64,000 bases of DNA from positions 35,956 through 99,955 of the forward strand of contig JAETUG010000006.1 of NCBI GenBank assembly GCA_021768705.1, in the 5' to 3' direction. The notes under the pieces are model-generated. The model was not told the DNA's origin and did not search any database. It saw nothing but the letters and a program-made list of their open reading frames with translations. The position numbers were made by a program, and so were the translations under genes. This DNA is from Bacillota bacterium (GTDB lineage Bacteria > Bacillota > Clostridia > Lachnospirales > Anaerotignaceae). Shown in pieces: positions 1-9,031 of this stretch (positions within the stretch are counted from its first letter, which is position 1; each line of letters opens with the position of its first letter).

Positions 1-181
<181 letters not shown>

Positions 182-203
182 TCAATATCCTCCTTTTTTA
201 TCG

Positions 204-1751
204 TTATTTGCTTACTAGCAAACTTTCTCCTGTCATTTCTGCGGGTTTGGGAAGTCCCATCATTTCCAGCAAGGTAGGCGCGATATCCGCCAGCTTGCCG
301 CCTTCGCGCAAGCCGACCCCATCGGTATAGTTCACCAAGATAAAGGGAACGGGGTTTGTGGTATGGGCTGTGAAGGGCTGTCCGCTTTCATAATCGATCA
401 GCTGGTCGCTGTTGCCGTGGTCCGCACAGATAAACATCTGTCCGCCTACCTCCAGCAATGCCTCCATCACTCTGCCGATGCAGGTATCCACTGTTTCCAC
501 CGCCTTGATGGCTGCCTCCAGAATACCGGTATGGCCTACCATATCAGGGTTGGCATAGTTTACAATGATGAGATCATATTCCTTGGAGCGCAATGCTTTC
601 ACCAAGCCGTCTGTTACTTCTGCCGCACTCATTTCCGGCTGCAGATCATAAGTTGCGACCTTGGGAGAAGGCACCAGCCATCTGTCTTCATTGGGATTGG
701 GTTCTTCCACGCCGCCGTTGAAAAAGAATGTAACATGGGCATATTTTTCTGTCTCCGCCGTACGAAGCTGCTTCAGACCAAGGGAAGAAATATATTCTCC
801 CAAGGTATTTGTCAATCTTTGGGGCTTGAATGCCACTTCTTTATTCGGAATGGTCACATCATACTCTGTAAAGCAGATATATTTCAGATCCTGGGGTGCT
901 TTTTCCCTTGTGAAACCATCAAAATCCGGATCACACAGAGAACGGGTGATCTCTCTTGCTCGGTCAGGACGGAAATTATAGAAAATGATCGCATCATGAT
1001 CGCTGATCTTGCCAACCGCCATGCCATCCTCTTTTACGATGACAGTCGGCACCACAAATTCATCTGTCTTGCCCGCTGCATAGGAATCCTTGATGGCTTG
1101 TACCGCATCTGTAGCTGTGGTACCTCTGCCCAGCACCATAGCGTTATAGGCTTCTTGCACACGTTCCCAACGTTTGTCTCTATCCATAGCATAATATCTG
1201 CCTGTTACTGTAGCAATCCTGCCTACGCCGATCTCACGCATTTTTTCCTCCAGCTGTGCGGCATAATCCGCACCGGAAGTGGGAGGGGTATCTCTGCCAT
1301 CCAGGAATACATGTACAAATACCTTTTCCAGACCGTTCCGCTTTGCCAACTGCAGCAATGCGTATAGGTGGGTATTATGGCTATGGACACCGCCATCGGA
1401 AAGCAAACCATACAGATGCAGAGCAGAATCATTTTTCTTACAATGCTCCACCGCCGCCAGCAGCTCAGGATTTTCAAAGAAATCGCCATCTTCAATGGAT
1501 TTGGTGATACGGGTCAGTTCCTGATAAACGACACGACCCGCGCCCATATTCAGATGACCTACTTCGGAATTGCCCATCTGTCCGGCAGGCAGACCAACGT
1601 CCAGACCACTGGCGTAGCCCTGCACGGCAGGGTATTTTTTCAAAAGACCATCGATTACAGGAGTATTTGCCTGTTTGATGGCATTGCCTTCTTCTTTTTC
1701 ATTGATGCCAAAGCCATCCAAAATCATCAAAACTGTTGTTTTTTTATCCAT
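204..1751 (-). CDS. gpmI: 2,3-bisphosphoglycerate-independent phosphoglycerate mutase
   Basis: This enzyme interconverts 3- and 2-phosphoglycerate without a bisphosphoglycerate cofactor, using two Mn ions. The 515-residue protein has the family's usual length. The first metal-site Asp is in LMILDGFG (about residue 12) and the catalytic serine in MGNSEVGH (Ser62). [11 protein letters not shown] and a C-terminal ADHGNSD motif supply further metal and substrate ligands. An upstream in-frame ATG would add 20 residues, but the chosen ATG has GGAGG five bases before it and starts at the conserved family N-terminus. It lies between tpiA and eno in the glycolytic operon. Confidence 0.96.
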   Translation of the reverse strand: MDKKTTVLMILDGFGINEKEEGNAIKQANTPVIDGLLKKYPAVQGYASGLDVGLPAGQMGNSEVGHLNMGAGRVVYQELTRITKSIEDGDFFENPELLAAVEHCKKNDSALHLYGLLSDGGVHSHNTHLYALLQLAKRNGLEKVFVHVFLDGRDTPPTSGADYAAQLEEKMREIGVGRIATVTGRYYAMDRDKRWERVQEAYNAMVLGRGTTATDAVQAIKDSYAAGKTDEFVVPTVIVKEDGMAVGKISDHDAIIFYNFRPDRAREITRSLCDPDFDGFTREKAPQDLKYICFTEYDVTIPNKEVAFKPQRLTNTLGEYISSLGLKQLRTAETEKYAHVTFFFNGGVEEPNPNEDRWLVPSPKVATYDLQPEMSAAEVTDGLVKALRSKEYDLIIVNYANPDMVGHTGILEAAIKAVETVDTCIGRVMEALLEVGGQMFICADHGNSDQLIDYESGQPFTAHTTNPVPFILVNYTDGVGLREGGKLADIAPTLLEMMGLPKPAEMTGESLLVSK

Positions 1752-1813
1752 TTTTGCCTCCTTCTCCAGGGACGCTGTCCCCAGTCCCCCACAAAGGGAA
1801 TACGAGAACAATT

Positions 1814-2563
1814 TTATTTGTTATAGTATACGATCTGAGCAAATTCCTCTTTCAGGCTGGCACCGCCAACCAGACCACCATCGATATCCTCCATAGCAAA
1901 AAGTTCTGCGGCATTCTTACCGTTTACACTGCCGCCATACTGGATACGCACGGTATCGGCAACTTCCTTATCGTATACTTCTGCCAGCACTTCACGGATG
2001 GCATGGCATACTTCCTGTGCCTGCTCGGATGTGGCTGTTTTGCCAGTGCCGATCGCCCAGATAGGCTCATAAGCGATGACAACTTTTTTCACATCTTCCG
2101 CAGAAACGCCTGCCAGACCGCATTTGATCTGGATGCGTACCCATTCGATGGTGATGCCTGCTTCCCGCTGTTCCAGCGTTTCCCCGCAGCACATGATGGG
2201 CACGATGCCTGCTTCCAGTGCTTTCTTTACTTTTTTATTGACGGACTCATCAGTTTCACCGAAATACTGACGGCGTTCCGAATGACCCAGAACCACATAG
2301 CCAACGCCCATTTCTTTCAGCATGGGAGCGGAAACCTCTCCTGTGAAAGCGCCGCTTTCTTCAAAGTGCATATTTTCCGCACCAACGCCGATGCCTGTGC
2401 CCTTCAGTTCTTCCAGAACAGGATACAGATCTACAAAAGGCACGCAGAATACCACTTCCGCGTTATCAGAAGCAACTTTATCCTTCATTAGCTTGCAGAA
2501 TTCTGCCGCCTCCTTGGGCGTTTTATTCATTTTCCAGTTACCTGCAATGATCTTCTTTCTCAT
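1814..2563 (-). CDS. tpiA: Triosephosphate isomerase
   Basis: Interconverts dihydroxyacetone phosphate and glyceraldehyde-3-phosphate. The 249-residue TIM barrel has the catalytic residues in place: Lys in AGNWKMNK near residue 11, His in LGHSERR, Glu in [11 protein letters not shown], and the phosphate-binding loop [11 protein letters not shown] near the C-terminus. Its start codon overlaps the stop of the upstream polysaccharide deacetylase gene (ATGA arrangement), so translation of the two is probably coupled. It is followed 62 bases later by gpmI. Confidence 0.97.
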   Translation of the reverse strand: MRKKIIAGNWKMNKTPKEAAEFCKLMKDKVASDNAEVVFCVPFVDLYPVLEELKGTGIGVGAENMHFEESGAFTGEVSAPMLKEMGVGYVVLGHSERRQYFGETDESVNKKVKKALEAGIVPIMCCGETLEQREAGITIEWVRIQIKCGLAGVSAEDVKKVVIAYEPIWAIGTGKTATSEQAQEVCHAIREVLAEVYDKEVADTVRIQYGGSVNGKNAAELFAMEDIDGGLVGGASLKEEFAQIVYYNK

Positions 2564-3480
2564 GTTTCATTCCCTTCACTTTCCGCCGCGAAGGCTTTCT
2601 CCGCAGCCAGTTCTATTTTTCGCACCACATCTTTTCCGTCCATGCCGGAAGTCACGGTGATGCGTGGAATCGCATCCATAGGTGTGGTGCCGGTGATGAC
2701 CCCTTCTTCGATGGTGAACTGCATTTCATAGCCATCCTCCGTCAAAAGTCGCTGAGATTCTTCCGTATATCTTCCATTGGGATAGGCCATAGCCTTCACC
2801 CGTTCACCACTCAGATTTTCCGCCAAAGTCTCTTCGCTTTTCTGCATGGATTCCAGAAAAACCTCTTCTTCTTCTTCTCCTTCTGCCACAGGCACATGGT
2901 CTGCGGTATGGCTGTAAATTTTCATAATGCCGCTCTTTTCCATTTCCTCTGCCTGTTTCCAGGTGAATTTCTGAATGCCTGTCTGCTCTGTAACAAAATC
3001 TGTCACTGCAAAAACAGAAGCAGGGGCACGGTACTGTTTGAATAAGGGATACCCCAAGTCGTAATTGCTGTAATACCCATCATCCATGGTGATACAAAGA
3101 TATTTTTGATCCAGCCCCAATCCTTCCGAATCGTCATGGAGCCGTTCTTTTTTCTGTTCCGCCTTTGTCAGCACTTTGTCCAGTTCTTCCAGGGAAATAA
3201 CGCGCCAACCATCAGATTTGAAGTATCGGAGATGATCCTCCAATTCCGTTGTGGTCGTCACCACACCATTGCCCATCCCCATATCACGGATAGCAAAATG
3301 ATGATACATCAATACCGGAATATATTCCCCTGCCAAAGCTTCCGGTTCTTCTGCCGCTCGGGCATATCTTACATAGCGGGGCTCTGCTTCTCTTTCCTCC
3401 TCCGCCGCATAAGCAGCAGAAACGGAAAAGAGGGAAAAGACCAAAGCAAGCACAGCCGCCGCTGTTTTCCTTCTCCCCAT
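2560..3480 (-). CDS. Secreted polysaccharide deacetylase (NodB domain)
   Basis: A 306-residue exported protein with an N-terminal signal peptide (basic MGRRK, hydrophobic stretch, AYA-AEE cleavage region). It has a NodB/PgdA-type deacetylase domain from about residue 50. The catalytic/metal Asp pair is in [10 protein letters not shown], the HxxxH metal motif in YSHTADH, and a [10 protein letters not shown] motif follows. Such enzymes usually remove acetyl groups from peptidoglycan or other cell-surface glycans; the substrate here is unknown. It lies 26 bases after pgk and overlaps tpiA, so it is embedded in the glycolytic operon, an unusual place for a cell-wall enzyme. The ribosome binding site is weak. 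Confidence 0.85.
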   Translation of the reverse strand: MGRRKTAAAVLALVFSLFSVSAAYAAEEEREAEPRYVRYARAAEEPEALAGEYIPVLMYHHFAIRDMGMGNGVVTTTTELEDHLRYFKSDGWRVISLEELDKVLTKAEQKKERLHDDSEGLGLDQKYLCITMDDGYYSNYDLGYPLFKQYRAPASVFAVTDFVTEQTGIQKFTWKQAEEMEKSGIMKIYSHTADHVPVAEGEEEEEVFLESMQKSEETLAENLSGERVKAMAYPNGRYTEESQRLLTEDGYEMQFTIEEGVITGTTPMDAIPRITVTSGMDGKDVVRKIELAAEKAFAAESEGNET

Positions 3481-3506
3481 TATATTTCACTCTTTTCAGT
3501 TATTTC

Positions 3507-4700
3507 TTACTTATCATCCACCGCAACAACGCCGGGCAGTTCTTTGCCTTCCAAAAATTCCAGAGAAGCACCGCCGCCTGTGGAAATATGTGTCATTTTA
3601 TCACCATAGCCCAACTGGTTCACTGCTGCCGCAGAATCGCCGCCGCCGATAATAGTGGTCGCATCGATGGAAGCCATTGCTTCTGCTACAGCCTTTGTGC
3701 CTTTTGCGAAGTTTTCGAATTCGAAAACGCCCATGGGGCCATTCCAAACCACTGTTTTTGCACCTTTGATAGCATCGGCAAACTGTTTTCTGGTTTCTTC
3801 GCCAATATCCAGACCCATCCAGCCATCAGGAATTTCACCGGTAGGCACTGTTTTATATTCTGTATCATTTTTGAATTCCTGTGTGATTACGGTATCCACA
3901 GGAGTCAGGAATTTCACACCTTTTTCTTCTGCTTTTTTCATCATTTCCAGAGCATAAGGCACTTTATCTTCTTCCAGCAGAGAATTGCCGACTTTGCCGC
4001 CCTTTGCTACTGCGAAGGTATAAGCCATACCGCCGCCGATGATCAGCGTATCTACCTTTTCCAACAGGTTATTGATGACATTGATCTTATCGGAAACCTT
4101 GGAGCCGCCCAGGATCGCCACGAAGGGTCTTTCGGGGTTGTTTACTGCATTACCCAGGAATTCGATTTCTTTTTCCATCAGATAGCCAACGGCTGATTCT
4201 TTTACGAATTCTGTCACGCCAACTGTGGAGCAGTGGGCTCTGTGGCTTGTGCCAAAAGCATCGTTTACGAAAACATCTGCCAGGGAAGCCAGTTCCTTGC
4301 TGTAGTTTGCTTCATTCTTTGTTTCTTCTTTTCTGTAACGTGTGTTTTCCAGCAGGATCACATCGCCGTCTTTCATGGCTGCCACTGCTGCCTTTGCATT
4401 TTCACCGACTACGTTGTCATCTTTTGCAAAAACAACTTCTTTTTCCAGCAGTTCGGAAAGTCTCTTCGCTACGGGAGCCAGAGAAAGTTCGGGTTTTACT
4501 TCGCCCTTGGGTTTGCCCATGTGAGAGCAAAGGATGACCTTTGCACCATCACCCATCAGTTTTTTGATCGTAGGCAATGCCGCTGTGATTCTGTTTTCAT
4601 CTGTAATCACGCCATCTTTCAGGGGTACGTTGAAATCACATCTGACCAATACGCGTTTTCCTTTTACCTGTAAATCGTCCACTGTTTTCTTATTCAGCAT
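3507..4700 (-). CDS. pgk: Phosphoglycerate kinase
   Basis: Makes ATP from 1,3-bisphosphoglycerate. The 397 residues match the standard monofunctional length. The N-terminal substrate domain begins [20 protein letters not shown] with the signature [11 protein letters not shown], and SHMGKPKG and [10 protein letters not shown] follow. The C-terminal nucleotide domain carries [13 protein letters not shown] and the GGGDSAAAV loop. An AGGAG-type site precedes the ATG. It is the first gene after cggR, with a 132-base gap that contains its own promoter candidate and a CggR-like box. In Bacillus the gap gene sits in this gap; here it is absent. Confidence 0.97.
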   Translation of the reverse strand: MLNKKTVDDLQVKGKRVLVRCDFNVPLKDGVITDENRITAALPTIKKLMGDGAKVILCSHMGKPKGEVKPELSLAPVAKRLSELLEKEVVFAKDDNVVGENAKAAVAAMKDGDVILLENTRYRKEETKNEANYSKELASLADVFVNDAFGTSHRAHCSTVGVTEFVKESAVGYLMEKEIEFLGNAVNNPERPFVAILGGSKVSDKINVINNLLEKVDTLIIGGGMAYTFAVAKGGKVGNSLLEEDKVPYALEMMKKAEEKGVKFLTPVDTVITQEFKNDTEYKTVPTGEIPDGWMGLDIGEETRKQFADAIKGAKTVVWNGPMGVFEFENFAKGTKAVAEAMASIDATTIIGGGDSAAAVNQLGYGDKMTHISTGGGASLEFLEGKELPGVVAVDDK

Positions 4701-4791
4701 CCGTATTTCTCCTTTCTGTTTCCCTAGAGCTGTTTTCCTAAAAGTTTTACCAAGAATCCACTCTATTATGAAAGTAATAACATTTTTATTT

Positions 4792-4808
4792 GGGACGAAA
4801 AATGTCCC
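4792..4808 (-). promoter_or_regulatory. CggR-like operator in front of pgk
   Basis: A 17-base inverted repeat GGGACGAAAAATGTCCC. Read on the plus strand it fits one half of the Bacillus CggR operator as I recall it (CGGGACN6TGTC). It sits about 10 bases downstream of a TATAAT box, where a repressor could block elongation. Confidence 0.55.
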
Positions 4809-4817
4809 TCAAAAGAT

Positions 4818-4846
4818 ATTATACGATAAGATTTACTTTCCCGCAA
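4818..4846 (-). promoter_or_regulatory. Promoter candidate for pgk and downstream genes
   Basis: On the minus strand TTGCGG (4841-4846), a 17-base spacer and TATAAT (4818-4823). The -35 lies inside the last codons of cggR. The CggR-like box follows immediately, so pgk-tpiA-gpmI-eno may be transcribed independently of cggR. Confidence 0.55.
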
Positions 4847-5861
4847 GTCTCAACATTTCCAAAGCTGCGCCTTCATCCGTCACAAAAATACCATTTGGGA
4901 TACTATGGCTGACTGCCAGCAAGCTTTCTGCCTTTTTCTTGCCGCCTGCCACCACAATGATGCAGTCCATCTTATCGATATCATTAAAATCTATGCCGAT
5001 GGAGCGGGTTTCATAAACAACTTTTCCCGTTCCATCAAAATAATATCCACAAGCTTCCGCCACAGCATGATCTTTTTCCAACTGTTTGCGGATATTTTCA
5101 TCCAAACGGCGTTTTTCTGCCATTTCCAGGGCATTGCCCACACCCAAAAGCAGGATGTTCGCCTGCTCCATTTCATTGATGGTTTCAGCAATATCCGGGT
5201 CCTTCTTCATTTCATCCAACACATGAAGGCTCAGGTTATCGGGCAGATGCAGCAAGCGATAATCCGCCTGCAATTTATCCGCCAGTTTTGCCGCCAGCGT
5301 ATCTGCCTGCAGTTCCAATCTACGGCCGATACTACCCCGGGCAGGAAGCACCATTTTTGCCATAGGCGATGATGCTTCGGAAGCTGCCTGCACCAATTCC
5401 GCCATGGCAGAACCGCCGGCAATGGCGATGCGCAGGTCTGCTGTTGTATTTTCCGAAAGGACACGAGCTGCCAGCTGCCCCATTTCCTTCTGAGCCCGTT
5501 CGCTGCCATCGCTGTCCCCTTGGGCAATGAATACCTTCTGGGCACCCAATGCATCTGTCAGGCGTTCTTCCAGAATGGAAAGACCTGTCAGGGCAGAGAA
5601 GATACTTTCCAATCCTTCCAGCACTTCCATGCCTTCTTCCGTCAGGCTCATGCCAATCTTGGAAACATTCACCAGATTCTGGGCACTCAGCCGTTCGATC
5701 TCGCTGCGCACCGTACGTTCTGTCATGCCAAGGGAAAGCACCACAAGGCGCCGCCCACAGGGCTGCAGCAATCTGACAGTTTTCAATACACGGTAGCGTT
5801 TTACAATTTCTTCTGTCAAATCCGGCGCGATTTTTTTGACCAGTTGCAATTTATATTCCAT
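4833..5861 (-). CDS. cggR: Central glycolytic genes regulator (SorC/DeoR family)
   Basis: A transcriptional repressor that in Bacillus senses fructose-1,6-bisphosphate and controls the lower glycolysis genes. The N-terminal 100 residues form a helix-turn-helix region (LSLGMTERTVRSEIERLSAQ). The rest is the SorC-type sugar-phosphate binding domain, including IAGGSAMAEL and LLLGVGNALEMAEKR. The family length (about 340) fits. The ATG at 5861 is preferred over a GTG three codons earlier, because AAGGTG is correctly spaced only for the ATG. GGGAC direct repeats lie 30 bases upstream, consistent with autoregulation. It heads the glycolytic operon. Confidence 0.9.
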   Translation of the reverse strand: MEYKLQLVKKIAPDLTEEIVKRYRVLKTVRLLQPCGRRLVVLSLGMTERTVRSEIERLSAQNLVNVSKIGMSLTEEGMEVLEGLESIFSALTGLSILEERLTDALGAQKVFIAQGDSDGSERAQKEMGQLAARVLSENTTADLRIAIAGGSAMAELVQAASEASSPMAKMVLPARGSIGRRLELQADTLAAKLADKLQADYRLLHLPDNLSLHVLDEMKKDPDIAETINEMEQANILLLGVGNALEMAEKRRLDENIRKQLEKDHAVAEACGYYFDGTGKVVYETRSIGIDFNDIDKMDCIIVVAGGKKKAESLLAVSHSIPNGIFVTDEGAALEMLRLAGK

Positions 5862-5892
5862 GTTTCTCACACACCTTATTTGGCTATCATTC

Positions 5893-5917
5893 GTCCCGCA
5901 AGTTTCTTTTTTGTCCC
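5893..5917 (-). promoter_or_regulatory. CggR operator (two GGGAC boxes 20 bases apart)
   Basis: On the coding strand GGGAC occurs at 5913-5917 and CGGGAC at 5893-5898, exactly 20 bases apart. This is the phasing of the Bacillus CggR direct-repeat operator (CGGGAC N6 TGTC N4 repeated). The TGTC half-elements are degenerate (GAAA and TAGC). It lies directly upstream of cggR. Confidence 0.65.
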
Positions 5918-5925
5918 AGTTTCCA

Positions 5926-5965
5926 TAAAAAAAGAGGGCGCAGCGGGAAAAATCCCCACCCTCTT
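5926..5965 (-). terminator. Intrinsic terminator after the small acidic membrane protein gene
   Basis: AAGAGGG (5932-5938) pairs with CCCTCTT (5959-5965), with an inner GGG/CCC pair. On the minus strand the stem runs into seven T residues. It separates the 99-residue membrane protein gene from cggR. Confidence 0.8.
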
Positions 5966-5985
5966 ATTTTTCTTTTCCATCAGGA

Positions 5986-6285
5986 TCAAGCCTGTTCTAC
6001 TTTTACAGAATCGTCAACGTCTTTATCCGTGCAGCAGCATTCGCATTCATCGTCTTCACAGAATTCGTCTTCCAGATCGTCCCAGTCATAATCCCATTCT
6101 TCTTCGTATTCGTCATCCATTTTTGTTTTCAGCAGGTAAACAACGCCTACTGTGACAGCAATCAATACAGCTGTTACCAGAGCGATCACAGCAAACAAAG
6201 TCTTTTTGTCCTCACCGTCTTTCAAAACGATGATTCTTTCTCTCAGGCCATCAAAGTTAGGTGCTGCTTCAAAATATTTTTTCAT
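5986..6285 (-). CDS. Small membrane protein with acidic, cysteine-rich tail
   Basis: Not recognised as a named family. The 99 residues comprise a soluble N-terminus (about 1-28), one strongly hydrophobic membrane segment (LFAVIALVTAVLIAVTVGVV, about 29-51) and a C-terminal tail. The tail is very rich in Asp/Glu/Trp/Tyr and contains the cluster CECCC. The tail could bind a metal ion or a basic partner, but that is a guess. It starts 24 bases after the Nudix gene's stop codon, so it is probably co-transcribed with it, and it ends at a clear terminator. An AGGAGAG ribosome site precedes the ATG. Confidence 0.75.
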   Translation of the reverse strand: MKKYFEAAPNFDGLRERIIVLKDGEDKKTLFAVIALVTAVLIAVTVGVVYLLKTKMDDEYEEEWDYDWDDLEDEFCEDDECECCCTDKDVDDSVKVEQA

Positions 6286-6309
6286 AATCGCATCTCTCCT
6301 TTTGGTTTT

Positions 6310-6774
6310 TTATGATTTGCTTTCACCGAATTTCTTTCTCAAAAACTCTTTGTTTTTCCGCATTTCACTATATTCATAGTATGCTTTTTTCAAGATTTGG
6401 CGTTCATCGTTGAATTTCAGCAGATGGTAAGCTTCATGGAATTTATAGAAGCCGGCATCGGCAAAGAATTCCTCACTCTGGGGTTTGCAGTAGAAAGAAT
6501 TGGCACTCATCAGATACCAATGCACGGTTTTGCTGACGGTATCCTCGCTGCCTTTAAAGGTATACTGGGTCTTGCCGACGTATTTGATGATCTCGCCGTT
6601 GGCCCCGCTTTCTTCCTTTACTTCCCGCAAAGCTGTCTGCCGATAAGTCTCGCCTTCTTCCACTGTGCCCTTTGGAAGGACCCAGCCCATGTATCTGCCA
6701 TTCTGGTTTTTATACAGCAGAAGGATCTTCCACTTGTATATCACGACGCCGCCGCAGCTGACTGCTTCTATCAT
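6310..6774 (-). CDS. Nudix hydrolase
   Basis: A 154-residue cytoplasmic hydrolase of nucleoside diphosphates linked to another moiety. The complete Nudix box is present (GTVEEGE, seven residues, then REVKEESG, about residues 37-59), matching GX5EX7REUXEEXGU. The substrate cannot be told from sequence. The opening MIEAVSCGGVVIYK with LPKGTVE resembles the diadenosine polyphosphate / mutT-like branch. A consensus promoter (TTGAAA-17-TATACT) lies just upstream, and the small acidic membrane protein gene follows closely. Confidence 0.88.
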   Translation of the reverse strand: MIEAVSCGGVVIYKWKILLLYKNQNGRYMGWVLPKGTVEEGETYRQTALREVKEESGANGEIIKYVGKTQYTFKGSEDTVSKTVHWYLMSANSFYCKPQSEEFFADAGFYKFHEAYHLLKFNDERQILKKAYYEYSEMRKNKEFLRKKFGESKS

Positions 6775-6814
6775 CGTTTTTCCTCCCGCCTATTCAGTTT
6801 TTCGCACTGTCTAT

Positions 6815-6843
6815 AGTATATCGCTTTTTCCATTCTTTTTCAA
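6815..6843 (-). promoter_or_regulatory. Promoter of the Nudix gene
   Basis: Minus strand TTGAAA (6838-6843), 17-base spacer, TATACT (6815-6820). It lies 40 bases before the ATG and close to the end of the PrsW-like gene. Confidence 0.7.
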
Positions 6844-6879
6844 GGTATTTCCAAAAAGATTCTCCCGGCGGGTCTGAAC

Positions 6880-7548
6880 CTATCCCATGTTTTTTTTGCG
6901 AAAGGGAGAGCAGATTTGCAGCTGCCTGATCTTTCTCATGCCGGATGTCCAAAGCCAAACTTCAAGGGCTGCGAAAAACACCCAGCATATCCACTCCTTT
7001 TCCAGCAGAAAAAAATTATACAACCCATGGGCAAGATAGGGCATGAAAAGCGCCAGGGGCAGATATTTTTTCTCATTCCGATACTTTCCTTGGGCCAGAT
7101 AATAGCCCATCTGTACCCCAAACAATCCATGCCCCGGCACAGAAAGGAAGGCTCGGGTCAATGCCGTATCATAGCCCCCCAAAACAGGATGGGTCACATA
7201 AATGATATTTTCCACCCAGGCAAAGCCAAGGGATACGAATACACCGTAAACAATGCCGTCCAAAGGCTCGTTGAAGTTTCGATTTCCCCAGATGAGCAGA
7301 AAAAGAAAGACAAACTTCACCAACTCCTCTACCCCCGCCGAGCTAAAAAATGCTGTATAAAAGGGTGTTTCTTCATGGGGAAGGCGTACCTCCATCCAGG
7401 TACCGAAAGCATAGACCACCGCCGCCGTATACAACCCGAACAACAGCCCCAAAAATAGCATTTTCCACGGTTCTTTTTCATATTTATCCTTGACATACAG
7501 AAAAAACAGCCCCGCCGCCGCAGGCGCACTGGCAAATTCAATGAGCAT
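6880..7548 (-). CDS. PrsW-family intramembrane protease
   Basis: A 222-residue polytopic membrane protein with six to eight hydrophobic segments. It carries the PrsW/CPBP-like motifs EELVKFVF, GFAWVENIIYV and two His-containing helices (PGHGLFGVQMGYYLA and LAHGLYNFFL). In Bacillus PrsW makes the first cut of an anti-sigma factor. No anti-sigma gene is visible nearby, so the substrate here is unknown. The gene begins MLIEFASAPAAAGLFFLYVK after a GGAAAGGAAG site. It ends about 105 bases before the Nudix gene, which has its own promoter. Confidence 0.85.
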   Translation of the reverse strand: MLIEFASAPAAAGLFFLYVKDKYEKEPWKMLFLGLLFGLYTAAVVYAFGTWMEVRLPHEETPFYTAFFSSAGVEELVKFVFLFLLIWGNRNFNEPLDGIVYGVFVSLGFAWVENIIYVTHPVLGGYDTALTRAFLSVPGHGLFGVQMGYYLAQGKYRNEKKYLPLALFMPYLAHGLYNFFLLEKEWICWVFFAALEVWLWTSGMRKIRQLQICSPFRKKNMG

Positions 7549-7656
7549 ATTTTTCTTCCTTTCCGCTTGTCATACTGCCGTTAGTTTTTGCAGAAAAAAA
7601 GAAACTATGATATGAATTTTTTTATAAAAGAAAGGCAAATCCATTGTAGTGGCGGC

Positions 7657-7681
7657 ATAAGAAAACATTTTGTTTTCTTAT
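7657..7681. repeat. Perfect 10-bp inverted repeat downstream of the permease gene
   Basis: ATAAGAAAAC (7657-7666) and GTTTTCTTAT (7672-7681) with a five-base loop. It lies 37 bases after the ABC permease stop. There is no clean T-run, so it may be a weak terminator or an mRNA 3' stabiliser. The remaining intergenic DNA from 7549 to 7717 shows nothing else. Confidence 0.4.
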
Positions 7682-7717
7682 GGGGACTCCTCCAAATGGA
7701 AATGCCTTTTCTTGGTT

Positions 7718-9031
7718 TTATTCTGTTTTGATTGCTGTCAATGCACTCAGCTTCATGGCCCGTTTTGCAGGCAGATAACCCGAAAGGATACCTACACCCG
7801 TGGCAAAAACCACGCCCCCCAAAGCCAGCCAAAGAGGGATGGCAGACTGCATGGTACTGCCCTGTCGGGCTGCCACGAGATTCACAATAAACGAGATGCC
7901 AAAGCTCACCACGATCCCGATGACACCGCCGGAAAACCCGATGAAGGCTGCTTCTGTCAGGAACAAACCTTTGATATCCTTCAAAGATGCACCGATGACC
8001 TTCATGATGCCGATTTCCTTTGTTCGCTCATAGATAGCCATGACCATGGTATTGGTGATACTGATGGCTGCTACCACCATAGAGACTGCACCGATGGCAC
8101 CCAGTACCAGCCGCAGCATTTTGGTAGTCTCTTTCATGGCTTCCAGTTCATCTGTCAGGCTGGAGGCACGAAACCCCAGATCTTTGATCTGCTGCTGCAC
8201 CGACTGGACATTGTCCATCTCATCTACCTTTACCAAAACCTGCTGATATTCCTTGGACTGATTGCGGTTGGAGGAATTGTTGGAACCGTATTTTTTTTGC
8301 TCCCATTCCTGTCTGGCTTTCTGCAGCTTTTCCAGTTCCTTGATGGGCATGATGACACGCCAGCTGTCGCTGCCTTCCGCAGAAAGCTTGCCCACTGCAT
8401 CCACCTTAATCGGCTTGATGCTCTTATCCGCATTGCGTGTGCCATAATTCCAGTCATAGGTGATACTGATCTTTTCATTCAGCACATCCACCTGAGGAGG
8501 TTCTGATGTATACCGCATTTCCCAACTCAGCTTAGGGTCGTAAAATTCCACACCGCCCCCCACGACGATGGCTTTGCTGTCCTCCGCTGAAAGGGCGCGT
8601 CCCTCTTCCACTTTATAGCCCAAAGCTTCCATGGCACCTGGCTCAATGCCCATAATGCTGGCATCGGCAACATATTTCCCTGCCGTCAGATACATATATT
8701 CTTCTATCACAGGGGAAACTGCCTCCACATGCTCCATCTGGCGAAAAGTATCCACTGCCTTGGTATTCAGCTCGTCCTGCTTTTTCTCTTGCTTCATGGA
8801 ATCCGATGCTTCATCATACACCATGCCGCCGCTGGGGTATACATTGATGACCTGCAGGCTGCCCCAGCTTTCCAGCTGCTGGGCAAAGCCTTTATTCATG
8901 CCGATGCCGATGGAAACCATGACAACGATGGACGCCGTGCCAATCACAACCCCAAGGATCGTCAGAATGGTTCGAATCTTTCGCTTCAAAAGGTTCCGCA
9001 GAGCCATATCGATCATATCTCTCGTGTTCAT
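7718..9031 (-). CDS. ABC transporter permease, FtsX/MacB type
   Basis: A 437-residue MacB-like permease. It has an N-terminal membrane helix (MALRNLLKRKIRTILTILGV), a periplasmic-type MacB_PCD extracellular domain (about 45-270) and an FtsX domain with three C-terminal helices (VLGAIGAVSMVVAAISITNT..., ending KRAMKLSALTAIKTE). Such permeases couple cytoplasmic ATP hydrolysis to mechanical work on extracellular substrates. The start codon overlaps the stop of the CARDB gene by four bases (ATGA). With the ATPase gene this forms a three-gene operon transcribed right to left. Confidence 0.9.
   Translation of the reverse strand: MNTRDMIDMALRNLLKRKIRTILTILGVVIGTASIVVMVSIGIGMNKGFAQQLESWGSLQVINVYPSGGMVYDEASDSMKQEKKQDELNTKAVDTFRQMEHVEAVSPVIEEYMYLTAGKYVADASIMGIEPGAMEALGYKVEEGRALSAEDSKAIVVGGGVEFYDPKLSWEMRYTSEPPQVDVLNEKISITYDWNYGTRNADKSIKPIKVDAVGKLSAEGSDSWRVIMPIKELEKLQKARQEWEQKKYGSNNSSNRNQSKEYQQVLVKVDEMDNVQSVQQQIKDLGFRASSLTDELEAMKETTKMLRLVLGAIGAVSMVVAAISITNTMVMAIYERTKEIGIMKVIGASLKDIKGLFLTEAAFIGFSGGVIGIVVSFGISFIVNLVAARQGSTMQSAIPLWLALGGVVFATGVGILSGYLPAKRAMKLSALTAIKTE

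Noticed and set aside
7657..7681. Perfect inverted repeat as a strong intrinsic terminator of the ABC operon
   Set aside because: The stem is AT-rich and is followed on the minus strand by GCCGCCAC rather than a T-run, so it is listed only as a repeat.
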